Of a stretch of DNA of 53,290 nucleotides, positions 26,008-33,599 are shown piece by piece. The DNA comes from Gammaproteobacteria bacterium UBA7449 (GTDB lineage Bacteria; Pseudomonadota; Gammaproteobacteria; Pseudomonadales; Pseudohongiellaceae). The notes beneath the pieces were generated by a model. That model was given only the letters and a program-made list of their open reading frames with translations, had not been told where the DNA came from and searched no databases. The DNA lies in NCBI GenBank assembly GCA_002477465.1, contig DLPV01000074.1:18478-71767 (forward strand), in the 5' to 3' direction. The stretch's first letter is position 1. Each line of letters starts with the position of its first letter. Made by a program: the position numbers and the translations under genes.

Positions 26008-26784
26008 ATGAAAAAGTTTATCCAACTTATTGTTCTTACGATGTTTATGCAGGCCGCAGTCGCCCAGGACGTGATCCCTGGCCGGTCTGCGTTTGGAATC
26101 GGAGCTTATTATGCGAAGGGTGATTTCGGGCAAGATTCGGAGACCACCATCCGTTATGTACCGGCGACGCTAGAGCATGATAACGGACGCTGGGGGTTGC
26201 AGCTGCTTGTGCCAAGGCTGGAAGTGGAGGGCCCCGGCACCGTGCTGCTCAATCTGGGCGGCATCAGTCGGGCAGTTGCCAGCGACGAGATCACAGTCGA
26301 GCAAGGATTGGGCGATGCCGTGGCGTCCCTTATTTATCACTTCGATCCACTGCCTGATCGCCAGACTTTTGTTGACCTTCGGCTCGACGTAAAGCTGCCA
26401 ACCGCCGATGAAGCGAAAGCGCTCGGGACGGGGCAGGCTGACTATAGTTTGCAAGTCGACATTAGCCGACAGCAGGGAGCGATGACCTACTTTGCTACTG
26501 CGGGCTATACCTATCGCGGCAACTCCCCCGTATTTCAGGAGTTGCGTAATGGAAAATTTGTCCAACTAGGACTGGCTTATCCGCTCAGTCAGCGGATCTC
26601 TGTCGGAGCAATCTACGATTATCGCGCTGCGCCTGCGGCATTTTCAGACGAGATACACGAGTTGCTTCCTTATGCGGCCTTTCAGCTGAATGAAAACTGG
26701 AGTTTTTCTACTGTCATTACGACGGGTTTCACTGATGCGAGCGCTGATTTCAGCTTGCTCGGACAACTGCGCTACAGCTGGTAG
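26008..26784 (+). CDS. Outer-membrane beta-barrel protein, MetA-pathway transporter-like
   Basis: A 258-residue exported protein with signal peptide MKKFIQLIVLTMFMQAAVAQ. The rest alternates aromatic/hydrophobic beta strands (TIRYVPATLEHDNGRWGLQL, TYFATAGYTYRG, FVQLGLAYPLSQRISVGAIY) and ends with Trp (QLRYSW), the usual barrel-assembly C-terminus. It resembles the phenol-degradation MetA-like outer-membrane family often labelled 'transporter', but I cannot fix a substrate. The start at 26008 has AAAGG just upstream. It is divergent from the broken Slam-like gene and convergent with the GIGGTG protein gene (87 bases apart). Confidence 0.7.
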   Translation: MKKFIQLIVLTMFMQAAVAQDVIPGRSAFGIGAYYAKGDFGQDSETTIRYVPATLEHDNGRWGLQLLVPRLEVEGPGTVLLNLGGISRAVASDEITVEQGLGDAVASLIYHFDPLPDRQTFVDLRLDVKLPTADEAKALGTGQADYSLQVDISRQQGAMTYFATAGYTYRGNSPVFQELRNGKFVQLGLAYPLSQRISVGAIYDYRAAPAAFSDEIHELLPYAAFQLNENWSFSTVITTGFTDASADFSLLGQLRYSW

Positions 26785-26870
26785 CCTAATAATGGCTGAA
26801 ATAGTGGCCGGAGCAGGAATCGCAAAGGGCACCAGCGATTGCAAGCTGGGGATTGGCCCCGGCCTTTGCT

Positions 26871-27752
26871 TCAGAGCGGCAGGGGACGAATCCGAGGAGG
26901 CAGCAGCCCTGGTCGCTGCAGTGGGCGAACTCTCTGCACCGGTGGCAGGCTCGGTCGTGCAATGCGCTCTGGACGATGAATGCGGTTGGATTCCATTTCC
27001 GATTCATGCGCAGACCGGCCCAGGCTGGTGTTATCTTGTGCGCTGGCTTGGCTGTTCGATTTAGCCTGCCCCAACAAAGCGGCAAGGCTGGACCAATTGA
27101 GCTCGCTTGCAGTAACGGTGCTTGCGGCACCGGGTCTTGCTGTATCGGTTCTACCCGCATCAGTCCCTGTGTTGGTGCCCGATTGGTCTGTGCTTGCCGA
27201 CTCATGTCCAGGCAAAGGCAAGAAGGGAGAATCCACATACCCTTCGAGTTCTTCAGCACGATACTCGGCAGCCTGTTGCAACAGAAATATATCGCGATCC
27301 AGGTCATGCTGTATTTGCTCGACGATGCTGATTGGCGCAGAGCTGCTGGTAACTTCCGAGGGAGTAACCAGCTCAATTACTCGAGGTATAGGCATTTCAG
27401 GGGCCGGGATGCTGGCTGCAGTATTTTGCTCGACTAATGCGGCAATTGGCACGGCAATGGGTACCGCAATTGAAGGAAGGGTGGCATCCTCCCGCAAGAC
27501 CAGCTCTGGCTGCGCCGAGCCATTGTCGGTACTGCTGCCCAGATAAGGCCTGAATCCAGTGCCACCGAGCCCGCTTTCGCTGCCTGGGACTACTGTGCGG
27601 CCGGTGCCGCCGATACCGCTGCCTTCATTTTCATCACCTCGAGAAATTTGGCTGCTAAAAGCCAGTAATGCCGCCAGCAGCACAGCCCCGAGTGCTAGCC
27701 ACCTGTAGTCAGTGATGGCAGAAAAGCCTGGCCTGGATAGCTGATGCGTCAT
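26871..27752 (-). CDS. Membrane-anchored proline/serine-rich protein with GIGGTG-like motifs
   Basis: Not recognised with certainty. The 293-residue protein has one N-terminal membrane segment (about residues 17-35, WLALGAVLLAALLAFSS), then a glycine motif pair, SGIGGTGRTV (about 45-54) and SGLGGTGFRPYLG (about 61-73). A low-complexity Ala/Ser/Thr/Pro-rich body follows, with one helical stretch (EQIQHDLDRDIFLLQQAAEYRAEELEG). The C-terminus is a basic, proline-rich tail (RPSLPPVQRVRPLQRPGLLPPRIRPLPL broken by Arg). The glycine motif recalls the N-termini of DUF5666-type proteins that I associate with DUF6502 gene neighbourhoods; the DUF5666 domain itself is not visible. It lies 53 bases after the DUF6502 gene and probably shares its transcript. 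It is likely anchored in the inner membrane with its body in the periplasm. Confidence 0.6.
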   Translation of the reverse strand: MTHQLSRPGFSAITDYRWLALGAVLLAALLAFSSQISRGDENEGSGIGGTGRTVVPGSESGLGGTGFRPYLGSSTDNGSAQPELVLREDATLPSIAVPIAVPIAALVEQNTAASIPAPEMPIPRVIELVTPSEVTSSSAPISIVEQIQHDLDRDIFLLQQAAEYRAEELEGYVDSPFLPLPGHESASTDQSGTNTGTDAGRTDTARPGAASTVTASELNWSSLAALLGQAKSNSQASAQDNTSLGRSAHESEMESNRIHRPERIARPSLPPVQRVRPLQRPGLLPPRIRPLPL

Positions 27753-27805
27753 TATTTATCCGTGGTGCTTATGCAGTTCCATTTAACTGCAGATTTCAGT
27801 TGTTG

Positions 27806-28870
27806 TCATGTGTTGCCGCCAGGTTTGGCGGTTTCTTCGGCGCTAATCTGTGCTATTGACTCTGCTTTGTTTGATCTCTCTTTTCCCGACCTTTCTCTTT
27901 CTGGTCCTCGCGGCCGCGTGCGCCTGGGCAAGGAATCATAAGAAAATATGCCGAAGTTCATACGGTGCTTTGCTGACTGCTTATCCTGATCCGTTTTCTG
28001 TTTCGCCATGGCGGCATTGTTCATCGCAGTAAGCGCCTGCATGCCCAGCTCATTCGCCAACAGCTTCAGTTCTTTGACAGATTGGGCTGAAAGTTGGTCG
28101 TAATAAACGCTTCGATCAAAATGCAAGGGTTGTTCGCCCAGCAGGTTGCCGCTGCTGGCGGCAATGTGATCTCTGATATTTTTGGCGAAGAAAAAGGCTT
28201 TCTCTTCAAAGCCTTTTTCCGGAGTAAATGCGCCTGAGTTTAAAGTCACATATTCCCCATCGAACTCTGCCACTCCCAATCGCAGCCATTCGTCCAGAAT
28301 TACCCTGGCCCGAATATCCTGTTTTACAACTCGTTTCACCAGGCTTTCAAAACAGGGTTTGCCGACTTCTATTTCCTTGAATGGAATCGGCAGTGGCTTG
28401 CCGTCGGGTGTCACGTAATCCGGATCGCCCAGCCATTGTGCGATTAATTGCGGACCAGTTGAAACAGCGGCGGGCAAGGGACTGGCGTCAGCTGAGGTCT
28501 CTCGCAGGCGCTTGACGTCTTTGCGATGGACTCCAGTAAGCAGATGAATTCGGCTATCAGATTGGCGCTTCTGGCCGTTGCGAAACTCTTCTTCTGCGAC
28601 TTCAACAAAGATTGCTTTCAGCATTGCCGCCAGCTGGGGGTAGGTAATTTGGCGATGTAGCATCAACGGCACCAAGGGCCTGAGCACGGCTGCGAGGGTA
28701 TTCGTCAGTCGTGCGTTTGGCGCTTGAGAATTGGGGCTCGTTTGGTTTGGTGCATCCGTCACGACTGTCAGTATATGTTTTTGTGGGAATTTTTCACAGA
28801 GTGTCTTGGCGACGGGGGTACGAAACTTTGTGGCAGTAATAAGGCGACAAGCCTTGTGCGGGCTTGGCAT
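27806..28870 (-). CDS. DUF6502 family protein
   Basis: A 354-residue soluble protein resembling the DUF6502 family, of unknown function. The N-terminal third has a conserved helical region (AVLRPLVPLMLHRQITYPQLAAMLKAIFVEVAEEEF) followed by SRIHLLTGVHRKDVKRLR, which looks like a winged-helix DNA-binding segment. The middle contains QWLGDPDYVTPDGKPLPIP, and the C-terminus is a charged, disordered tail (RRTRPRGPERERSGKERSNK). No signal peptide. The start is uncertain: ATG at 28870 lacks a ribosome-binding site, and a GTG at 28762 would start just before the conserved part. It precedes the GIGGTG protein gene on the same strand and is divergent from the hydrolase relative. A regulatory role is inference. 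Confidence 0.72.
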   Translation of the reverse strand: MPSPHKACRLITATKFRTPVAKTLCEKFPQKHILTVVTDAPNQTSPNSQAPNARLTNTLAAVLRPLVPLMLHRQITYPQLAAMLKAIFVEVAEEEFRNGQKRQSDSRIHLLTGVHRKDVKRLRETSADASPLPAAVSTGPQLIAQWLGDPDYVTPDGKPLPIPFKEIEVGKPCFESLVKRVVKQDIRARVILDEWLRLGVAEFDGEYVTLNSGAFTPEKGFEEKAFFFAKNIRDHIAASSGNLLGEQPLHFDRSVYYDQLSAQSVKELKLLANELGMQALTAMNNAAMAKQKTDQDKQSAKHRMNFGIFSYDSLPRRTRPRGPERERSGKERSNKAESIAQISAEETAKPGGNT

Positions 28871-28946
28871 GAATCGCTATGCGCAGGTTTTCGGGCAGCG
28901 TTAATTAAGGAAACCGTATTTTCAGACGACATAAAGAATAGAGCAA

Positions 28947-28975
28947 TTGACGTGGGAAATTTTCCCACCTAAACT
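28947..28975 (+). promoter_or_regulatory. Promoter with a palindrome filling its spacer (candidate operator)
   Basis: TTGACG (28947-28952), 17-base spacer, TAAACT (28970-28975). The spacer contains the palindrome GTGGGAAA-T-TTTCCCAC (28952-28968), eight-base arms around one central base. Transcription would begin near 28982, ahead of the hydrolase relative at 29035. A protein bound there would block the promoter. On the other strand the palindrome is just upstream of a weak TTGCTC-N17-GAAAAT pair facing the DUF6502 gene. Confidence 0.5.
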
Positions 28976-29034
28976 AAATCCGCTGACTGTTTACGGTTGG
29001 CTATCCTTGTTGATCAGGTTTCTGGAGGCAACAA

Positions 29035-30006
29035 TTGCAACAATTGCAGCACTTGTGGCCGCTCAGCCGACAGTCAAAAGCAGCTTCGCCAGAGGCTCGA
29101 TGCACTTTCCAGTCTCCGCAACCCAGTGGTCTGTTCAAATTAAGTAATTCTCACATTATTGCTTTTGAAGAATACGGCGACCCAAGCGGTGAGCCCTGGC
29201 TGTATTTCCATGAAGGTGGAAACTCTCGCCTCGAATGTGCTTTTTTCCATTCAGCTGCCAAGGCCCGAGGCTTGCGCTTGCTTGCCATAGACCGGCCCGG
29301 AATCGGCGGTTCCAGTTTTTATCGTACTGATTCTGCGAGTGCATTTGCCCGCGATGCTCTTGAATTGAGCGACAGGCTGCAAATAAACCAGTTTAGCGTT
29401 CTATCTCACGGCAGTGGCGGTGTCTTTAGTTTGGCGCTTGCGCACTTGGCGCCGCAGCGAGTCACGCAGCAGGTTAATCTGGGCGGTTTGCCGGGCAGCG
29501 TGCTCGGGCCTGATAATCTAGCGCGGCGAAAACCCACTTGGTGGGATGGTATCACGCCGCCCCTGATTAAGGCCCTGGTGCAGCTGAGGGTGAATTTCTC
29601 ATGCCAACCGCTGCCCGAATTCATTAAGCCCTTGCTGCAACCATTGAGCAGGGCTGATTCGAGGCTCTTGAATAAACCACGGGTTAGACAAACCCTGGAG
29701 TTGGATCGCCGAGAGGCGGTAAGGCAAGGTGCGAAGGGGATAGCCCAGGACATAGCCATGGGTTTTCGCAAGCTGGAATTCAGTCTGGCTGCTGTGGAAG
29801 TGCCCTTGGTGATTTGGCAGGGTAGATCAGACGGACCGAGCGCCGCTTCGGCGACTTCAGCAACATCTTATCTTATCGGACGCTTGCCAGCGGCGCGCTG
29901 TCATGAACTGCCGTTTAGGGGCTACTATTTCTTTCTGCAGGATATTGATGCTGTGTTTGCGCGCTTGTCTAAGCCCAGCGCCTTCTCAGGTCGCCTGGCC
30001 GCCTGA
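29035..30006 (+). CDS. Alpha/beta-hydrolase relative lacking catalytic Ser and His
   Basis: A 323-residue protein with a clear alpha/beta-hydrolase fold: EEYGDPSGEPWLYFHEGGNSR (oxyanion region, about 45-65) and AIDRPGIGGSS (84-94). The nucleophile elbow is SHGSGG (124-129); aligned with the usual GHSxGG or GWSGGG it places Gly126 where the catalytic Ser belongs. The acid loop GRSDGPS keeps Asp266. The His position in the usual PGAGHF is Tyr297 in LPFRGYYFF. So two of three catalytic residues appear lost, suggesting a non-enzymatic or altered role. The likely start is a TTG at 29035, with GGAGG at 29024-29028; conserved sequence begins only near residue 34. Confidence 0.75.
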   Translation: MQQLQHLWPLSRQSKAASPEARCTFQSPQPSGLFKLSNSHIIAFEEYGDPSGEPWLYFHEGGNSRLECAFFHSAAKARGLRLLAIDRPGIGGSSFYRTDSASAFARDALELSDRLQINQFSVLSHGSGGVFSLALAHLAPQRVTQQVNLGGLPGSVLGPDNLARRKPTWWDGITPPLIKALVQLRVNFSCQPLPEFIKPLLQPLSRADSRLLNKPRVRQTLELDRREAVRQGAKGIAQDIAMGFRKLEFSLAAVEVPLVIWQGRSDGPSAASATSATSYLIGRLPAARCHELPFRGYYFFLQDIDAVFARLSKPSAFSGRLAA

Positions 30007-30028
30007 ATTTATCGCTCAATCGGTATCG

Positions 30029-32031
30029 CTAGTCGTGTCGGCCATGGGAGTCGTCATGCAGATCTACGTCACAGGGGTGGTGACTGAAACAGCTGAATTC
30101 CGGGGAAGTGGAGTATTCCTTGGTATCGATGATAGTGAATACTTTGGCATCAATGAAGACCTGAACCAAATCGGTATCGATCAGCCCCCGCTTTGACTCA
30201 TCAACCAGAATGTCTATGGCTCTTTCGGCTGTCATCGCCGGTTTATAGGGTCTGTCGGATGTTGTGAGTGCATCATAGATATCGCAGATTGTCATGATCT
30301 TTGAGGGCAGTGGAATTTCCGATTCTGTCATCCCATAGGGATAGCCAGTGCCATCCAGTTTTTCATGGTGGGCCGCAGCTATGGTTGGCACGTTAGAAAA
30401 TTCCTTGGTCCAAGGAATGTGGTTCAGGAAATTTTGTGTGTGCACCACATGGGATTCAATTTCTTTGCGCTCGGAAGGTGACAGACTACCCTTGGCGATT
30501 GAAAGCAGATAGAGCTCTTCAGGCGTGATAATTGACAGGTCGCCGTCCTGAGACTCCATGCGGTAGGCATTTATACGGTCCAGCATCTCGCGATTGTCCT
30601 CTTCGAGCATACTGGGTTCGTTAGCCTCGACAATGGTGCGGTAGAATTCGTCAAGCATGTCCGTGTCTACAGCCAACTGTTTGTCTAACTCAGCGAACCT
30701 TGATTCATCTACACCACCATTTCTAAACATTGCGATTTGCTTGGAAAGAGATTGAGTCTTTAGCCGCTCCTTGGCCAACAGGATGCGATACTGAATGTTC
30801 TCTAAAGAACCAGCGGTCAGCTTCTTTTCCTTCACCAGGACAGATTCGCGTACACCGACTTTGCCGAAGTCATGCAGCAGGGCTGCGTATCGCAATTCCC
30901 GGACTTCTGTATCGCTAAATCGGGAATTACGCAGACGGGTAAGGTTGGAGAGTGAAACTGATTCTGCAAGGCCAAAACATAAATCAGCCACGCGGAAGGA
31001 ATGACCGCTAGTGGTTGGGTCTCGTTGTTCGATAGCCGCTACCGAGGCGTTGACGAAGCCTTCAAACAGGGCCTTGATATCGTTTTGAAGAATAGTGTTT
31101 TCGATCGCGATACCGGCTTGACTCGCCAACGCCTGCAGTAGCACATTGATGTCGGAGTCGAATGCTAGTGTATAAGCCAATGCCGATTTTCATCTGTAAT
31201 CTTGAGCGAACGAGCTTTTTTGCGGTTTATAAACTGCAGAACCCCAATAACTTCCTTCTGTTTATTGGCAAGCGGTATAGCGAAGATTGACTTCGTCCGA
31301 TAGCCAGTTCTTCTATCGAATGACTGGTTAAATCTGTATGGTACAGTGCCCGATAGCTGATAGGCGTCAGGTATATTTAATTCGCCGTCAGTTAGCGCCA
31401 CGTACCCAGCAACAGAGGACTCATCTAAAGGAAAGCGCATCTCCTCAAACGGAAAATCCATGGAATCGTTCTGGGTGAGCTTGAATACCAGTTCACGTTC
31501 GTGGTCGTTGATCTCGTTAATCAGAAACAAAGAAGCCGCATCGCAACAGGCGATGTTCTGACCCTCGGTCAGGATTTTTCGGAGCAGGGTCATCAGGTCA
31601 TCTTCTGCAGACAGGGAAATACTGATATCTGCCAGTTTGTTGAGGTAGCGAAAGCTGGTTTCACGCATCTTTGCTCGTTCAGTTTTTTCGCTCTTCAACG
31701 CCCATTGATAGCAGGCCATCTCCAATAGCTTGATGGTTTGTTTGTAGGGTAGTGTGCTGCTCAGAATCAGATCGGCATCAATATTCAGGGAGTCGGTGCC
31801 AAGGAAAATAGCCTCTGGAAATTCTTCTACCCACTGGGGGAAGTCCATTTCTCTCACAAGATGGTGATCCAGCAGGATCAGGGCAGGGTTGTAGCGCTGC
31901 GCCGCTGTGATAGACACGATCTCGGTCGGAATCACTAACTTCGGCTGCAAGTCTTTCCAGATCTCGCTGCTAGCATAGCCAGGGCCGAAGCCAATAGTGA
32001 TTGATCGTTGGGTTTGCGCGAAGGAATTCAT
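30029..32031 (-). pseudogene. GAF / HD-GYP response protein split by a frameshift
   Basis: The upstream part (32031 to 31165) has a degenerate receiver-like N-terminus (residues about 10-90, LILLDHHLVREMDFPQW) and a GAF domain (about 150-285) ending abruptly in DENRHW. The downstream part (from about 31180) continues the GAF end LAFDSDINVLLQALASQAGIAIENT, then an HD-GYP phosphodiesterase domain with LLHDFGKVGV (HD) and HHEKLDGTGYPYG (GYP). The frame differs by one missing base near 31180 (CATTGG); adding one base gives a 667-residue protein. HD-GYP enzymes hydrolyse cyclic di-GMP. It could be a pseudogene, a sequencing error, or two coupled genes (TTG at 31180 overlaps the upstream stop). Confidence 0.8.
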
Positions 32032-32138
32032 GTAGGACTGATTAGTTCTGACGCCGCTCGGCAGTGCACAGCAGCGCCAGCGCCCAGCGGTAGGTTTTTT
32101 CGGGATAAAATGCTTTAAGCAGTTGAATCGACTGCTAA

Positions 32139-32348
32139 TTACTCAGCGGGGATCTCCAGTTGCAGTTTCGCCTTTAGATCAGCCAAAAAGCGGTCAAGAT
32201 TGCTCTGTGCTTCTGACTGATAGCGGAAAGGCCCGATTTCCTTCCCCTCGCGGGTGCGGAAATACCACAGGTCCTTCTCACAAAACACGCTTTCGGCTCG
32301 CTTTGCGGCACCACTGGCAGAGTGATCATTATTACTTGATTGCGACAT
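32139..32348 (-). CDS. DUF6316 family small protein
   Basis: A 69-residue protein with the compact motif WYFRTREGKEIGPFRYQSEA followed by QSNLDRFLADLKAKL, matching the DUF6316 family found in marine gammaproteobacteria. Function unknown; the WYFxTREG..GPF pattern resembles small PilZ-unrelated GYF-like folds, which is only an impression. I used the ATG at 32348 (MSQSSNN) because the extension up to 32435 is not typical. It lies 107 bases upstream of the HD-GYP gene on the same strand. Confidence 0.7.
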   Translation of the reverse strand: MSQSSNNDHSASGAAKRAESVFCEKDLWYFRTREGKEIGPFRYQSEAQSNLDRFLADLKAKLQLEIPAE

Positions 32349-32634
32349 AGCCCAGGATCTTTTGATTATTCTTATTATGTTTGGATTGGCTTGAGGGTCA
32401 GCTATATCAACTGGCAAAAACGGGAGACATGCCATTCAACAGATTCGCTCTCGATGCTGTCTATATTCGAGCCTATCATCGACTTTAAGTGAATTCACCC
32501 TGGCGTGCAACACGGTGGCTTCTGCGCTTAACTGATTCATTATCGATCCTTTGACTAATGCGAATCATTATCCATTGGGTCATCGGCTGCTGCTCGAACG
32601 GGTCAGTTTGGTCCGTGAGCGTAGACACCCGCTG

Positions 32635-33291
32635 CTAATCACCATCATTTCTACCAAATCTGGACAGGCGCTGTTCCAGCGCTCGAAGCTCCTGCTGCGT
32701 ATTAATATTCGCAAAATCAAATTCGGACTCCGCAGTCACATCGACGGTTATCGAGTTCAATTCTGGTAGCAGCGGCTTTGGCCCATGCACACCTGCTGCA
32801 ATGGCCCGGTCCAATTTGCTGCGACTTGCAATACCCCATACTGAAAACAGAGGTTGTAGCTGGCCTGCTTCGCGTGCAAAGGCCACCTGGCTGCCGCTTG
32901 CCATCATTCCATGCAGAAGTTGCGCGACCAGGATCTCCGGGAAAAACGGCACATCGGCAGCGAAGCAAGCCAGGAAAGGCGGCGTCCCGGTTTGGGCATA
33001 CCGAGTCGAAACCCAGGACATGGCACTGCTGATTCCCAGCAGCGGGCCGGAGTGCCCGGGAAAACGATCGGCAATTATGGGGAGCTGCAATTGATCATAC
33101 AGAGCTGGATCTGAGTTGCTCGAAAGGATCAGCTTATCGACCTGAGGAGCGGCCCGTTCAATCACGTACTCAATAAGCGCTCGCCCTTGCAGGGTTTGGA
33201 GTGGTTTTTCTCCGCCACGCATGCGCTTGCCCTTGCCGCCTGCCAGAATTACACCGATGACTTGATGGGGTTGCTTGCTATGAATTTTCAT
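32635..33291 (-). CDS. mobA: Molybdenum cofactor guanylyltransferase MobA
   Basis: MobA attaches GMP from GTP to molybdopterin, giving the MGD cofactor used by DMSO-reductase family enzymes. The 218-residue protein has the nucleotidyltransferase N-terminus GVILAGGKGKRMRGGEKPL, the metal-binding Asp in FAADVPFFP (about residue 108), QLQPLFSVW, and the late FANINTQQEL typical of MobA. No molybdoenzyme gene is in the window. It is divergent from tig. Confidence 0.9.
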   Translation of the reverse strand: MKIHSKQPHQVIGVILAGGKGKRMRGGEKPLQTLQGRALIEYVIERAAPQVDKLILSSNSDPALYDQLQLPIIADRFPGHSGPLLGISSAMSWVSTRYAQTGTPPFLACFAADVPFFPEILVAQLLHGMMASGSQVAFAREAGQLQPLFSVWGIASRSKLDRAIAAGVHGPKPLLPELNSITVDVTAESEFDFANINTQQELRALEQRLSRFGRNDGD

Positions 33292-33599
33292 ACTCCCGCT
33301 AAATGAGTCAGGCGCTTGAGGTCAGGAATTGGTCGCTACTGGATGGCGATCACACGCAGGAGCATCTTGGGCGCAATCGCGCAATTCGGCAAGCGTTGCA
33401 GTCCCCATATCGATATGGGAAAATCGCGCACTTCGCTCACACGGGTAATCATCGTAACTCCTTGAATTAGCAGGAAATCAGCCACTTTGGCGCAATCCTG
33501 AATCGAGCAATTCTGAATTCTCTTACCAATTAGAAACAAACTCAGGAGTTCGCCGTCATCAGAGACCGGCGACCATACTGAATTGAACGAGGTTTAAAC
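33292..33599. other. Divergent intergenic region between mobA and tig
   Basis: About 300 bases that must hold the mobA and tig promoters. A TTCGCC/CATACT combination (about 33549-33577) could serve tig but is not strong. ACGAGG at 33589-33594 is the tig ribosome-binding site. A minus-strand open frame here (33336-33539) has no features of a real gene. Confidence 0.4.

Noticed and set aside
26690..27546. Several overlapping long plus-strand frames across the GIGGTG protein gene
   Set aside because: They mirror a Ser/Pro/Ala-rich minus-strand gene, whose composition leaves other frames open; none has a signal, motif or ribosome-binding site.
29028..29047. CAACAATTG tandem repeat at the start of the hydrolase relative
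   Set aside because: Two short copies only; it is inside the coding start and could be chance. No effect on frame.
32032..32138. Minus-strand frame between the DUF6316 and HD-GYP genes that reads like a protein end (LLKAFYPEKTYRWALALL then TAA)
   Set aside because: It is under 35 codons, begins at the DUF6316 stop, has no normal start codon or ribosome-binding site, and I recognise no family. It could be a gene remnant but cannot be supported.
33336..33539. 67-codon minus-strand frame between mobA and tig
   Set aside because: No ribosome-binding site, no recognisable motifs; most likely a chance frame.
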